From assembly GCF_023634845.1 (NCBI RefSeq), contig NZ_JAMLJL010000015.1:1-64000 (forward strand): a stretch of DNA of 64,000 nucleotides, read 5' to 3'. A model generated the notes under the pieces. It did no database searches. It saw only the letters and a program-made list of their open reading frames with translations, and was not told the origin of the DNA. Positions 5,959 through 16,849 of the stretch are shown here, piece by piece. The stretch comes from Flavobacterium amniphilum (GTDB lineage Bacteria > Bacteroidota > Bacteroidia > Flavobacteriales > Flavobacteriaceae). The stretch's first letter is position 1. Every line of letters begins with the position of its first letter. Made by a program: the position numbers and the translations under genes.

Positions 5959-8900
5959 TTATCTTTTTTTACCATTAAACTCCGCTCTTTTATTTTTAAA
6001 CCATTTTTTTATTTGATTCCAAGGACTCCCAGGCCCTTTTCCTCCAGGAGGGTTGGGACCAGTAACTTCATCCGCCAAATCACCATCCCCACCTGAAGAC
6101 CAATCAATATCAGACGGATTTGGTTTATCATATTGGCCATCAGGCCAAACATTCCGCCTTCCTCCTTTACTCATTCTATGAATTAATTCATCAACTGAAG
6201 CTTTATTCGCAAATACTGCTTCAATATCATACTGAGTAGGCTTATATTCTGGTTTGTATGTATTTACTCCTGCTATACAACTTAAATTTCCTGAAGCTCT
6301 AGCCTCGGAAAACGTAGGCCTATTATCTACATCAGGTATTTTAGACCCATAATACATCATTGTCCCAATAGTACCAACTCCTACAACAGGAATTAAAAAA
6401 TCATTCCAAGCACCAATACCACTAACATCATCAGCTGCGAGAAACGCTTCAATTTGCATTCCTCTTGTCAAGGTCAAGTTCATCATCATTTGAGCATCCA
6501 TTGCAACAGCACCTCCAATCGCAATTGAACTATATGAATACCTAGAACCCGCGACAGCTACATCAGGCAATGAATAACTCATGCCAACATCTAATTGCGG
6601 CCCATACTCCCGAACGGGCTGATAAGAAGTCTGCGCAGCCGTGGTAAACAAAGGCGGATCTCCATCCATTCCCCCATCCGGATCTACCCTACTAATCGGG
6701 TTATTCCCCATTCCCAGATAAGGAGAAAAATACTGCCCCATAGGATCCACCGTCAGCCATCTTCCCAATCGTCCATCCCAAAGCCGCAACTCGAAGGCTT
6801 CCATACCGGTCTCCGGGTCTTTCTCCTGGCCCTGAAAAGCATAACGGTAATTGGCATCAGTGATTTGCTGGTTAGGCAACGGCATCCCAAACGGATAATA
6901 GTCACTCTTACCGGTTAAAGATACTAAAGCGGTGCCAACTTTCCTAATGATAGCCCGCACATTCCCCAAGTGGTCTGTCATCTCATACAGGGTAAATCCT
7001 TTTTCCGGACTGGCATCACGCTTGAAGACTCCTATTCGCCCTGTGCCACCGTAAACCGTATTTTCAACCAATTGCGGCGTACTGCCACCGGAAGTGGTCA
7101 ATACATTGTGTACCGCCATTACACTGCCCGATACATCGCGCACATAATAGGTCGCATTGATATTACCGCCGGTTAAATAGCTTTCTTTTTTCACACGCTG
7201 TCCGCGGTCATTGTAAACAAAAGCTACTTTTGACACTTGTGCAATCTGGGTACTCAGATTGTCTACAAAGATCCGTTGCTTGTATGAAGCACTGCCACTG
7301 TAGGTTTTTTGGGTCTGGATTTCCAAAGTAACATATTCCTCATTCGCCGGTGTATAGGCAAACGACACATGCTGGTCAAACAAGCGTGTGCAGTACTCGG
7401 CTGTGGCATTATTGATTACCGAAGAATTGATCAATGTCCCGTCCTGTTTTTTCAAGCGTACCGTGACCACCGGCTTAATATCCACACTGGACGTGGGATA
7501 CGTTTCTTCCCCATCCGGCCCTACAGTAGGGTTACCGGTATAATACAAATTTTTATCCACTATGACATCCAGGTCAATTTTGGTATAGGTATTCGGCAGT
7601 ACCCGCAGCTTTGTACTGGCGGTTTGCGTCCCTAACAACTGAAGACCGTTCCCGTGCGGGTAAACCGAGTCAAAACAAAACATGTCCTGCTCTCCCGTCC
7701 TGGTAAAGGGATAAGTCACCTGAGGTGTCCCCAACGTCCATTTTCCGGCTTCATCGGCAGTGGTTGCACTACTGTAGTTCTGGGAATACAAACTGACAAA
7801 ATCACCTGTATTGCTTGACGAATGCGTCTTGATTTCAGTCACTAACCCGGATGCATTGTATTTATAACCTACTTTATCCTGAACGTTGTAAATCAATTGC
7901 CCTAAATCATTGTAGACATAATTGGACACTTTTTCAGTGTACGAACCGCTATATTGTAAATCTTTCTCCTGATTTTTCAAATCACTGTAACGCGTTGTCA
8001 CCGCATTATCGGCAATATCTTTTACATACTTCAGCTGGTTCGGCTTGGCTGCATCATACACATACGTAAAGTTATCCATGCTGTTGGTTCCGTTACCGTC
8101 AGTGTAACCGGTACGTTTCATGGCCTTGATATTCCCGTTGGCGTCATACGTAAGATTACCTTCCTGATAATCATTATTGGCATTTGCCGTGAATACACCG
8201 GCAGTGGTAGCCAAACCAAAAGTAGCCTGGCTCAGCCAATTGTTTTTATTATACTGGTACGTATAGGCCTTATGGCTAGCTGAACCAACCTGTGTGTTCC
8301 AACGGGTCGATTTGATATTTCCGTTGTATTGATCCGTTCCTTGTGCCGTTGTGGTTGCCAAAGGTTTCGGCAGGTTGTTACGGGTATAATCTCCGTTATA
8401 ATAATCCAGTGCAATACCGAACACATCGGCAGCAAAACCGTTCGCACCGTCATTCCCGGGATCATTCGTTGCAGAAAGAGACGGATGATTAATCGCTTTT
8501 AACTGACCGCTAAGGTTGTACACATAATCAATACCCTGCAAGCTTTCCGCTAACTCGGTACGTTTCAAAGCGCCGGATTCATTGTAAATATAATGGGCTT
8601 GCTTAGTAAAGTTAGTATCGTTTACCGAAGTCGAAACATCCGTTAACTGACCAATCGCATTATAATCATACTTATGCACAAAGGTTTCGCTTGCATTGTA
8701 CTTCTGGTACAACACTTTCACCACATTTCCGTTGGCCGGGTCATATTGGTACTGGATACTTTTCAATCCGGTAATTCCCGGTATTTCCTGCAACACCCAT
8801 TCTACCCTGCCAAATATGTCATAACTGTACCAGGTTTTTGTAGTATACGGATTTTGGGTATAGGAATACGAAACTGCTCCGGCAACGAAATTCTGCTTGA

Positions 8901-10470
8901 ATACCGTTCCTGAAAGCCCGCTGGCATTGAGTTTGGCTGCCAAATCAGGATCAGGGAGGTCATATCCTATAAAATTCTGTTCTGTTCTTCCGGTTGAAGG
9001 CAAGCCATCCGTCAAATCAATAATACAGTCCACCAAAGGCGGTCCGTTATAACTCAAATCGTCCGGACAACCCTCATCGCTTACGCCGGGCGCACTGAAA
9101 ACAATTTCGTTACCCGTATAAACACCACTTTCTACAGGACGTCCCAACTCATCATAATTCGTATAAGAGAAACTGCCCTTTTTTACCTGTTCGTCGTTTT
9201 GTGAAAAACGGATCTGTCCGTCATTGCGGTATTTCATCCGTCCCGTCCCTTCATCCGGACTGGTCGTTTTCAAAACCTGTCCCAGATAATCGTATTCGAA
9301 AGTACTGGACAGCTCATTTGAAGTCAGCACATTTAAAGGCTGGGTACTTTTCACCAAACGCCCCTGAAAGTCGTATTCGCTTTTAGACAAATCATAATAA
9401 TTCACCTTGTAAGTAATCCGCACTGGCGAAGGAACACTTGTTGCTTTTAAATTGTTGTAATAGTATTTATTTACCTCTTCAATCCTGTAAAAACCGGGCT
9501 GAAACGTAATACTGCTATTGGAACTTGATATGGCACTCCCGGAAAGTGTCGAAGTGATATCGGTTTCGGTAATCAGGTCATACACCCGGATTTGGTGGCT
9601 GGTGGTCAGATTGGCAAAAACCACTGTGCCCCCACACCCTTGGGGAATATGGATATCCACATACGATTTGTCCAGTATGTCTGAATACACATTACGGGCA
9701 CTTCCTTCTCCACTTCTGGCTGCTCCTAACATCTTTCCGTCAGTATCCACATACACAACGCTTTCTACACCATGTACGTCACGCGAAACGGTTTTAATGA
9801 CCTTGCTGTTCTTCAGTGCGGCATAAAAAGGCTCCGAAGAAGTCACCGGTAATTCCATGGTCATACTAAAACTGTAGGTCTGAAGCCAATTCCCGTTAAT
9901 TTTATTACCGCCCAAAACTGCTCTTGCAGTTCCCGGACTCAAATCACTGTAAATGGATCTGGTATAAGGATACGAAGTAACATCCTGATAAGCATCAAGG
10001 GTATTGGAATTGCTGTAATACCAACCCAAAGAATTTACATCGGAACTGATGACAGGCGGATTCCATAAAGTTCCGGCTGCATCATACTGTTGTATCCCAA
10101 CCGGCGTACCGCCTGATAGGATAAAATTAGACTGATAGGTAAAGTCACCGCTTGCATTGACCGGAGCGGTTAAGGTCTGTAAAACAGGGCGGTTAAAATA
10201 ATCGTAACGCACTTCACTGGCCCAAACCCGGTTGGTTAGCTTATCCCACGACAATTGCTGGGTTCCTTTTCCCAGTACATTAAAATAGGACACACCTTTA
10301 GATATCGTGTTCCCATTCAAATCATAACTGATGGAACTGGCCCAGTTTTTGGAAGTCCCCACATCGGGCACCGCTTCTACTGTTTGGGCAAACAGTGGTA
10401 AAGAACCAAAAAACAACAACAGATAACCTGTTAACTTGTTAAATGCGTTTATTGATTTATATAGTTTCAT
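5959..10470 (-). CDS. Full-length Rhs polymorphic toxin
   Basis: This is a 1503-residue protein with an N-terminal signal peptide ending near FAQ (residue 29). A long YD-repeat region follows (for example YDYFNRPV, YDYLGQVLK, YDIFGRVEW, YNDRGQRVK). The conserved Rhs core end comes next (DHLGNVRAI, then YPFGMPLPNQQITD and DPDGG near residue 1268), then a variable C-terminal tip of about 210 residues. YD repeats form a hollow shell that encloses the toxin, and the tip is usually cut off and delivered into competitor cells. The tip shares PVREYGPQLDV with orphan 4 and then diverges. It ends in a basic stretch, and its fold is not recognised. It forms an operon with the shell partner 23 nt upstream and the immunity gene 2 nt downstream. 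Its uninterrupted core tail is the acceptor sequence to which the orphan tips are homologous. Confidence 0.9.
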   Translation of the reverse strand: MKLYKSINAFNKLTGYLLLFFGSLPLFAQTVEAVPDVGTSKNWASSISYDLNGNTISKGVSYFNVLGKGTQQLSWDKLTNRVWASEVRYDYFNRPVLQTLTAPVNASGDFTYQSNFILSGGTPVGIQQYDAAGTLWNPPVISSDVNSLGWYYSNSNTLDAYQDVTSYPYTRSIYSDLSPGTARAVLGGNKINGNWLQTYSFSMTMELPVTSSEPFYAALKNSKVIKTVSRDVHGVESVVYVDTDGKMLGAARSGEGSARNVYSDILDKSYVDIHIPQGCGGTVVFANLTTSHQIRVYDLITETDITSTLSGSAISSSNSSITFQPGFYRIEEVNKYYYNNLKATSVPSPVRITYKVNYYDLSKSEYDFQGRLVKSTQPLNVLTSNELSSTFEYDYLGQVLKTTSPDEGTGRMKYRNDGQIRFSQNDEQVKKGSFSYTNYDELGRPVESGVYTGNEIVFSAPGVSDEGCPDDLSYNGPPLVDCIIDLTDGLPSTGRTEQNFIGYDLPDPDLAAKLNASGLSGTVFKQNFVAGAVSYSYTQNPYTTKTWYSYDIFGRVEWVLQEIPGITGLKSIQYQYDPANGNVVKVLYQKYNASETFVHKYDYNAIGQLTDVSTSVNDTNFTKQAHYIYNESGALKRTELAESLQGIDYVYNLSGQLKAINHPSLSATNDPGNDGANGFAADVFGIALDYYNGDYTRNNLPKPLATTTAQGTDQYNGNIKSTRWNTQVGSASHKAYTYQYNKNNWLSQATFGLATTAGVFTANANNDYQEGNLTYDANGNIKAMKRTGYTDGNGTNSMDNFTYVYDAAKPNQLKYVKDIADNAVTTRYSDLKNQEKDLQYSGSYTEKVSNYVYNDLGQLIYNVQDKVGYKYNASGLVTEIKTHSSSNTGDFVSLYSQNYSSATTADEAGKWTLGTPQVTYPFTRTGEQDMFCFDSVYPHGNGLQLLGTQTASTKLRVLPNTYTKIDLDVIVDKNLYYTGNPTVGPDGEETYPTSSVDIKPVVTVRLKKQDGTLINSSVINNATAEYCTRLFDQHVSFAYTPANEEYVTLEIQTQKTYSGSASYKQRIFVDNLSTQIAQVSKVAFVYNDRGQRVKKESYLTGGNINATYYVRDVSGSVMAVHNVLTTSGGSTPQLVENTVYGGTGRIGVFKRDASPEKGFTLYEMTDHLGNVRAIIRKVGTALVSLTGKSDYYPFGMPLPNQQITDANYRYAFQGQEKDPETGMEAFELRLWDGRLGRWLTVDPMGQYFSPYLGMGNNPISRVDPDGGMDGDPPLFTTAAQTSYQPVREYGPQLDVGMSYSLPDVAVAGSRYSYSSIAIGGAVAMDAQMMMNLTLTRGMQIEAFLAADDVSGIGAWNDFLIPVVGVGTIGTMMYYGSKIPDVDNRPTFSEARASGNLSCIAGVNTYKPEYKPTQYDIEAVFANKASVDELIHRMSKGGRRNVWPDGQYDKPNPSDIDWSSGGDGDLADEVTGPNPPGGKGPGSPWNQIKKWFKNKRAEFNGKKR

Positions 10471-10492
10471 AAGATTCTTATCTTAAATGGTA

Positions 10493-13400
10493 TTAATGGA
10501 AAAAGCAATTATCAATTTTAAAAGGTAAAGCCTGCTGTGTATTGCTGATTCCTTTATAATTCTGCTTATTCTGGTTAATCAGTTTAAAGCCTCCGTTGCC
10601 TGATTCATAGGTTTTACCGTCAGTATCAACATCTTCGGTATAAGTGGCAATCAATCTTCCGGCATTATCATACTTATAAATGGTCCCCATATTATTGGTT
10701 CCCAACACACAAATCAATTGATCTGTTTTTTGATCATAAACGTATGAATTCAACGAAGAGGTTAATGGTGACATTCTGAAATCATCAACATAAGCCGCTC
10801 CCATACCGCATGACCCTCCTGTCATTTTAACATGCACCGAATTGCTTGCCGTATTTTCAGGAATGTCAAAAACAAAATTCAATTGTGCCCAGCAGCCTGA
10901 ATGTACAATTTCAGATGGCGCCATACCCGTACCGTTTACAACTAACATGGTTCCGTAATTATTGGTACCGGTCGTACGGCAGGTTTCGGTCATGAAGTTT
11001 TTCAACACCCAGTACGATACCTTGTACTTGCCCGGTCTGAAAGTATAAGCATAATTATTGTTAATGTTGGCATAGTAATTCTTAGGCCCGCTCGAACCGT
11101 TTACTTCAAACATTTTTTCACCAACCACACTTGATTTAACTGAATACTTCCCGGTGTGGGCCACATCAGTACTTCTCAAAGTGGCTCCTTTTACTTCACC
11201 TTCAAACATATTCCCTGATTCCACATATTCGGCACCGCTATAATACATTTCCGAATAACGGGCATTACCCGACACAATTACTTTATCTTGTTTGTCTGCC
11301 ATTTTTGTAGAAGCAAAATTCCCGTTGATGTCTTTAGTCTCAATAGGAGATGAATAATGGTTATAGCGTGTAACTTCCGATACTTTCTTCCAGCTAGGTG
11401 ACAAAGGCACATTATTGATCCAGTCAAACGGTGCTATGGCTTCGCTGAAACTGCTTACATATGTTCCGTCGCTGTTGCGTATTCCTTTCCATACATAACC
11501 TTTCTGTTTCCTCCAGACTTTCTCGTTATTGGCCGTAGGTGTGGCCTCAACTCCGAAATTATCACGGTAGGTCCAGTTTTTATTCCAGGTCGTTATACCT
11601 ACACCAGTCGTTTTACCATCAATCGAAACGGTATTCATCACCTCTTGTGTCAGCATGTGTTTATTATTCGGGTTCACGGTTTTTGATCCCATTTCAGCAT
11701 ACTTTTTATAGGCCGGAACGCGGGTTACCTTTTGTTTCAGCCCTTTTGCATTGGTAGTTTCTACAGTCAGGAACATTCCTGTTTCCGGATCGGTATCACT
11801 GTAGGTTTCCGTACTGGTACCATGCATATTGGTATTGGTCGTACTCACTAACACACTACCATATTCCTTTTTACTTGAAACTGACAACAATCTGGTTTTC
11901 AATGTCAAATTGTTAGGTGATTCGGCCGGCGCAGTATAAACTGATTTCATCGATTGGAACGATTCCTTCACGGCTCCTCTGTTTATATTCGCGCTTTCCA
12001 GTTCGGTACCGCTCAGGTATTTCTTTTCAACTCTGGACATCAATTGCCCTTTAGTATTATACTCTTCAACTGATCGGAACTGACCAATCACTGAGGTATT
12101 GACTTCAACATTAATAGATTTTGCATTCAATTTCCTACTGGCATTAATCTCTCCATTATCGACAACCGTTGCCTTGAAAATCATTTTGTCATCATCATCT
12201 TTCATCACGATATTCGGATTAAAAATATCCATAACGGGTTTCAGGGTATAAAATCGGTAAAGAGTCGAACCGTCGCTCTTTCCATTCACATCCTGCGCTT
12301 CCATTGTCACATATTCATACATTACCCCGGGAGACGGAAGCTCACTTTGATACGGCACAAATTTCTGCCCTCTTACCGGACTGAAAGATGTGATTCCGGA
12401 TGACTTATAATTTGCATCTGTTTTTTCTCTTCCATAACCCGGAACGTTATAATAGTATCGGGTTTTGTAACTGTTATTGGCCTCATCTTTCAGCGTAATT
12501 GATTTCACGCGCAATCCGCCTCCGGTTCTGTCTTTTGGTGTCTTGCTGGCAATCATCCGGTACTTTATACTCCAACGGTCGGGACATCCTGTACCACATC
12601 CTGGCAAATCAGGACATTCACCTCTCGGTCTTGGCTCCGAATGGTGGGAATTAGATGTTGTCGAAGTCTTACTAAAGAAGTTATTCAACACCAGGTTTTT
12701 ATTATCACCGTACAACGTACCGCCTGATTCTACAGGTATGCCCGGAATAATTTCGGTATATTGAACAGGCAGTTTGTCACAAGTTAATTTTATGCCGGTA
12801 TCCGACACTTCCGTAATGATACATTTGTTACCGCTATTGATATCTATGGTTCCCTTATCGGTATCTGTACCTTGACCATTCCAGTGGCGCTCATTCCGGC
12901 ACAGCCACAAATCAAGGAAAACACGGTCACCTATAGCAAAATAATCCTTGTATTTAGTACCCAATCCTCCAATTGTACCACTCTCATCGGTAATTTCCAC
13001 CTGGAGATTATCTCCTGAATTGGTCACTTTAAATTTCAAATTCTCACTCCAGAACTTTCTTGAAAACGCTTCAGAATGGAAGTCGTCTTCCTCATGCTCA
13101 AACTCAATGGTTCCTCCTGTAGGGGTTGTAATTTTATTCATGGTCCAGGCAGCCGCTAACACTTTGTCTTCCTGACCTGGTATATCCTTATGGAATCCCC
13201 ATTCGTCTTTTGCCCTTAAATCGGTAATAGGTATTCCGTCGGTTTCAGTCTGTACCAAAGTACTGAGCCAATTCAAACCTTCCCGCTGCACAATGGCATT
13301 GGCCGGATATTTTATATAATCATTAGGATCTCCTTTATACTCACCTTTATATTCAAATTGGTAAGGCTGCATAAAATCATAGTTATTCCTGCCTAAAAAA

Positions 13401-16018
13401 CGCACGGATTTTAAACATAACTTACCTGCATTCGGGTTTTTCGTGGCATGATAAACAGCCCCGGGACTTCCCATTGATTTCCCGGCTGTTGGTGCAGTAT
13501 AATTATTCGTATGATCTTTAACGGCCAGATTATAGTTGTAATCAAGGTCGATTACCTTAACGGCGTTATTGTAATCAAAATTTTCAAAATCCTTAACATC
13601 ATAAACCCCGCTCTCATTGTTGATCATAATATTCGGGTTACCGTATTCATTGTAAAATCCGCCAGCCGGCAGAAGACCGGGTTGCCCAAATACATCTTCA
13701 ACATCTATATCCCCCCTGAATCCGGGTTGGTAGGATTTTACATAATCCGGAAGTCCATACGTATTCAGTTTCAGATTATCATTTGCATTTCCTTTTGAAA
13801 CTACGCTCTCTTTATTATTCACCAGAATAATCTTTTCCAGCACCATTTGGAGTTGCTTCTTATAAGCAATACCGTTTTCATGTGGATAAACATTACCGGG
13901 ATCTGGCCCGTTAGACTCTCCTCTGTCACAAAATACCTTTGTCGGAGAAAATTTATATTCCAGATCACATCCGGAAGAATCAAAACGCAGGTCTTTCACA
14001 AAATAAGCAGTCTGGGTTGCCGAAACTACCCTGTCCAGATAATACAATTGTTTTCTTCCGAATTGATAGGTACCGTAATCCCCTTTCTCAATCTTTTCTT
14101 TAAGATTGGAATCATAATCTTTCAGGTTTTTATCAGTAGGATTGCGCCATACATAACCGTCTGACCACTTTCCGTAGTCCATGCGCACCCAGTAACCGTA
14201 ATCTTCCTGATCGGCTATATTATTGTTGTTCGTATCGATGAAGTCAGGTCCGGTAATAGCCGTCAGCAACCAATGGGTCGCATATGACGAATACTGCCTT
14301 TTCTCACTGACATTATTTTCATTGTTGTCTTTCAATACTTTTCGCTCGACCATCTCAAAATGATAAACCGGCTGTGAGAAGTGGTATACTTTACCGTCAG
14401 GTGCTGTTATTTTATAACCGCCAATACCATCGTCTTTATACTCAGGGGTATTACGCAACAAGGCATCAAGACTGGTACCGTTTGCAGTCGGACTTAAAGG
14501 AGACAGTAAACCTGCAGCCTGATTGTTCTTGATTTGCTTGTTGGTAAAAACCTCAACATAGTTCCCTTGCTTGATCCGGTCATTATTCAAAGCCGGACGT
14601 GTACTCAATATTTCCCCTAAACTGTTTCCCCCATTATTGGCTATGGTAAGTGAATTCACATTTCGGTTCTGGGTAAACTGACCGTTAAAGTAAAACTCAA
14701 TATCATTGCTGGTATTTTTCCCGAATGTTTTGGTCGTAGTCAGGGAATTATGATTGTAAATCCGCATTTTCCCATCAAAAGACCCCGGATTCGGGCCATG
14801 ATAACCCAAACCGTAAATAGTGGCATTATCCAACATTTTGGGAGCCATCGATCCCGAAATACCGGCTCCATTGACGTCATAAGAGTCATAACCGGCATAG
14901 GTAAAATTGATTTTTTCCCTGTCCATATCATAATCTCCTATAAATTCTTCTTCAGAAACCGGAAGCGCCTGATCATAGGTATCAATATAACGGTAGCGGT
15001 CCTGGTAATCAGAATAAACACCGTCTACTGTACTTGAATTCAGTTCAACTGCATCATTGCCTGAATCAGATGCATCAACATTACCATATAAAACACCAAA
15101 ACCTTTTTTAGTGTAAGCTTTAGTTAAACTTGTAGTCACTTTTGTTTTTCCGAAACCAATTGAAAACCCGGGCAACTGGATAGGAATATAAAAACCACTG
15201 CTCTTCACTTCCCAGTCTCCAACAGAAAAACTTCCCGTCGATAAAGACATGGAACCGGATTGTCCTTTATCATTTCCACCTCCCAATGAGGCACTGTATT
15301 GAGTACCGTTTTCAGAAAAACTGGCCCCAACCCCAATAGTCATACCCCCAGTTCGCAAACCGGCTCCTACATTATAAGAAAGTCCCCCTCCATTAACATT
15401 TCCGGATATACCCATACTCCCTCCAAAACCGGTTTGACCATTTCCGGCTCCGGCATTCACGCCCAAAGAATAATTTCCGTCAGTATAAATTCTGGCAGAT
15501 GCTCCCATTCCATTTCCCAAACCAACAGAAGCGAAAACCGAACCCGTCAGGGATTTATTGGAACCCCATGAGGCACCCACCCCTACTTCGGCTCCGTTTT
15601 TCAGTCCTATACCAACATCAATGTTATAAATAGTCTCAGCATCTTCATAACGGATAAAATCAAGTGAACTTCCGCCTCTCCAATCATCCGGTGTGGCATT
15701 CAACCCCCTGTTGATGGCTCCTGTATTAAGGTTCCATCCCAATCCGGTCCAGGTGGATTCCAAATCCAACGGAATACCGCCGTGATACGACATACTGATT
15801 GGCATTCCGCCAACATCCATCAAAGGCAATACATACGATAAATCACCGGTAGCTAAATTGACCATATCGGTCGCATTCGCCGACTCGAAGCCGCTGGCTT
15901 CCGGTGCATTGGGTCCGTTATTGGACGCATATAATAAGTTTACCGGAAATAAACTCGGGACAAAAACCAACAAAAAGAAGGTCGCGATTGCTCTTGAGAA
16001 TCTTGTTCTTTGAATCAT
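10493..16018 (-). CDS. Large Rhs/SpvB-like shell partner protein
   Basis: This is a 1841-residue exported protein with a signal peptide at about residues 1-31. Near its start it has the motif NLATGDLSYVLPLMDVGG (about residues 54-71) and GLGWNLNTGAI, typical of the partner placed before Rhs toxins in Bacteroidota and related to SpvB/TcB-type proteins. Residues about 130-260 are glycine-rich and repetitive (many VGVGAS and GLGNGMG-like runs). The C-terminal part has YD-like motifs (KYDNAGRLIATY). In toxin complexes the B-type protein builds half of the shell around the toxin, so I infer the same role here. It lies 13 nt behind the lipoprotein gene and 23 nt before the Rhs toxin. Confidence 0.75.
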   Translation of the reverse strand: MIQRTRFSRAIATFFLLVFVPSLFPVNLLYASNNGPNAPEASGFESANATDMVNLATGDLSYVLPLMDVGGMPISMSYHGGIPLDLESTWTGLGWNLNTGAINRGLNATPDDWRGGSSLDFIRYEDAETIYNIDVGIGLKNGAEVGVGASWGSNKSLTGSVFASVGLGNGMGASARIYTDGNYSLGVNAGAGNGQTGFGGSMGISGNVNGGGLSYNVGAGLRTGGMTIGVGASFSENGTQYSASLGGGNDKGQSGSMSLSTGSFSVGDWEVKSSGFYIPIQLPGFSIGFGKTKVTTSLTKAYTKKGFGVLYGNVDASDSGNDAVELNSSTVDGVYSDYQDRYRYIDTYDQALPVSEEEFIGDYDMDREKINFTYAGYDSYDVNGAGISGSMAPKMLDNATIYGLGYHGPNPGSFDGKMRIYNHNSLTTTKTFGKNTSNDIEFYFNGQFTQNRNVNSLTIANNGGNSLGEILSTRPALNNDRIKQGNYVEVFTNKQIKNNQAAGLLSPLSPTANGTSLDALLRNTPEYKDDGIGGYKITAPDGKVYHFSQPVYHFEMVERKVLKDNNENNVSEKRQYSSYATHWLLTAITGPDFIDTNNNNIADQEDYGYWVRMDYGKWSDGYVWRNPTDKNLKDYDSNLKEKIEKGDYGTYQFGRKQLYYLDRVVSATQTAYFVKDLRFDSSGCDLEYKFSPTKVFCDRGESNGPDPGNVYPHENGIAYKKQLQMVLEKIILVNNKESVVSKGNANDNLKLNTYGLPDYVKSYQPGFRGDIDVEDVFGQPGLLPAGGFYNEYGNPNIMINNESGVYDVKDFENFDYNNAVKVIDLDYNYNLAVKDHTNNYTAPTAGKSMGSPGAVYHATKNPNAGKLCLKSVRFLGRNNYDFMQPYQFEYKGEYKGDPNDYIKYPANAIVQREGLNWLSTLVQTETDGIPITDLRAKDEWGFHKDIPGQEDKVLAAAWTMNKITTPTGGTIEFEHEEDDFHSEAFSRKFWSENLKFKVTNSGDNLQVEITDESGTIGGLGTKYKDYFAIGDRVFLDLWLCRNERHWNGQGTDTDKGTIDINSGNKCIITEVSDTGIKLTCDKLPVQYTEIIPGIPVESGGTLYGDNKNLVLNNFFSKTSTTSNSHHSEPRPRGECPDLPGCGTGCPDRWSIKYRMIASKTPKDRTGGGLRVKSITLKDEANNSYKTRYYYNVPGYGREKTDANYKSSGITSFSPVRGQKFVPYQSELPSPGVMYEYVTMEAQDVNGKSDGSTLYRFYTLKPVMDIFNPNIVMKDDDDKMIFKATVVDNGEINASRKLNAKSINVEVNTSVIGQFRSVEEYNTKGQLMSRVEKKYLSGTELESANINRGAVKESFQSMKSVYTAPAESPNNLTLKTRLLSVSSKKEYGSVLVSTTNTNMHGTSTETYSDTDPETGMFLTVETTNAKGLKQKVTRVPAYKKYAEMGSKTVNPNNKHMLTQEVMNTVSIDGKTTGVGITTWNKNWTYRDNFGVEATPTANNEKVWRKQKGYVWKGIRNSDGTYVSSFSEAIAPFDWINNVPLSPSWKKVSEVTRYNHYSSPIETKDINGNFASTKMADKQDKVIVSGNARYSEMYYSGAEYVESGNMFEGEVKGATLRSTDVAHTGKYSVKSSVVGEKMFEVNGSSGPKNYYANINNNYAYTFRPGKYKVSYWVLKNFMTETCRTTGTNNYGTMLVVNGTGMAPSEIVHSGCWAQLNFVFDIPENTASNSVHVKMTGGSCGMGAAYVDDFRMSPLTSSLNSYVYDQKTDQLICVLGTNNMGTIYKYDNAGRLIATYTEDVDTDGKTYESGNGGFKLINQNKQNYKGISNTQQALPFKIDNCFFH

Positions 16019-16031
16019 ATTGGGGACTGTA

Positions 16032-16628
16032 TTAATCTAATAATAAATTTGAAGGGTAAGTAAATGACAAATCTCCTGTACCAACGCCTATATCCTGGAC
16101 ATTGACTTTAAAAGTATTGCCTTTTGACTTTGAATGGTCTTTTTTGAATACCAACAATACATTAGTTGACTTCGACATCCCGTAAGTCCTCGGGGAATTG
16201 AAATCTAAAAACTGTAACGTATCTTTCCGGTTGGTAAGACAAACCAGTTTATGCATATTGAATGATAAATTATTCTGTATGGTATTGAATTCTTCTCTTG
16301 TCCTGGGAACCGTACTGAGAATTTCATTACCGTCTTTGGTATAAGTAAGAAGGAAATAGTAATAATCCTTGTATTTGTTCTTAAGTGAATCTTTAACCTC
16401 TTGTGAATTGTTTTTCAAAAGAGTTTGTTCCTGACTCACCATCAACTCGGCAGGCCGGTAAGTCAAGTCAACCTGTATCCCGTTAACCGTTTTAGCCTGT
16501 CTGTACCCATTGTCCGGATCATTAACATAAGATATCAGATCTTCTCCGTTATCAGGAAGACCATTCTTACAGGAAAACAAAAGCAAAACAATAAAAAAGA
16601 GGGAAATAACAAACTTTATTTTTTTCAT
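16032..16628 (-). CDS. Lipoprotein, first gene of the Rhs operon
   Basis: This 198-residue protein has a clear lipoprotein signal (MKKIKFVISLFFIVLLLFSC, lipidated Cys20). The mature part shows no domain I know. It lies 13 nt upstream of the shell protein gene and reads in the same direction, so it probably belongs to the operon and may anchor or assemble the Rhs complex at the envelope. It is divergent from the pilus operon across a 221-bp gap. Confidence 0.6.
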   Translation of the reverse strand: MKKIKFVISLFFIVLLLFSCKNGLPDNGEDLISYVNDPDNGYRQAKTVNGIQVDLTYRPAELMVSQEQTLLKNNSQEVKDSLKNKYKDYYYFLLTYTKDGNEILSTVPRTREEFNTIQNNLSFNMHKLVCLTNRKDTLQFLDFNSPRTYGMSKSTNVLLVFKKDHSKSKGNTFKVNVQDIGVGTGDLSFTYPSNLLLD

Positions 16629-16824
16629 ACAACATCATTACCGTTCAAAATACAGAAAGCATACCTTTCTATTTCCAAACAGATTAACCGCATTTTTATC
16701 AGTAAATTCTTAATGTAAATTTTTCAAAATCAGTAGTAAAAGTAGTCGTAAATAATGAATTTCTAAAATTAACAGGGCAATTTATTTTTAAAGAACCGTG
16801 AAAAAATAATCAAAAAGAAAAAAT

Positions 16825-16832
16825 TATATTTG
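16825..16832 (+). promoter_or_regulatory. -7 box of the pilus operon promoter
   Basis: TATATTTG matches the Bacteroidota -7 consensus TAnnTTTG and lies 18 nt before the pseudopilin ATG. No clear -33 TTTG is visible at the expected distance. The rest of the 16629-16849 gap is AT-rich and shows no other signal. Confidence 0.55.
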
Positions 16833-16849
16833 CAGCCAAATTTACCCTC

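Noticed and set aside
5959..6600. Named toxin family for the full-length Rhs tip
   Set aside because: No catalytic signature was clear enough; the basic C-terminus alone does not define a nuclease.
6595..9826. Plus-strand reading frames within the Rhs gene
   Set aside because: They are antisense to a clear coding sequence, have no family resemblance and arise from codon bias of the YD repeats.
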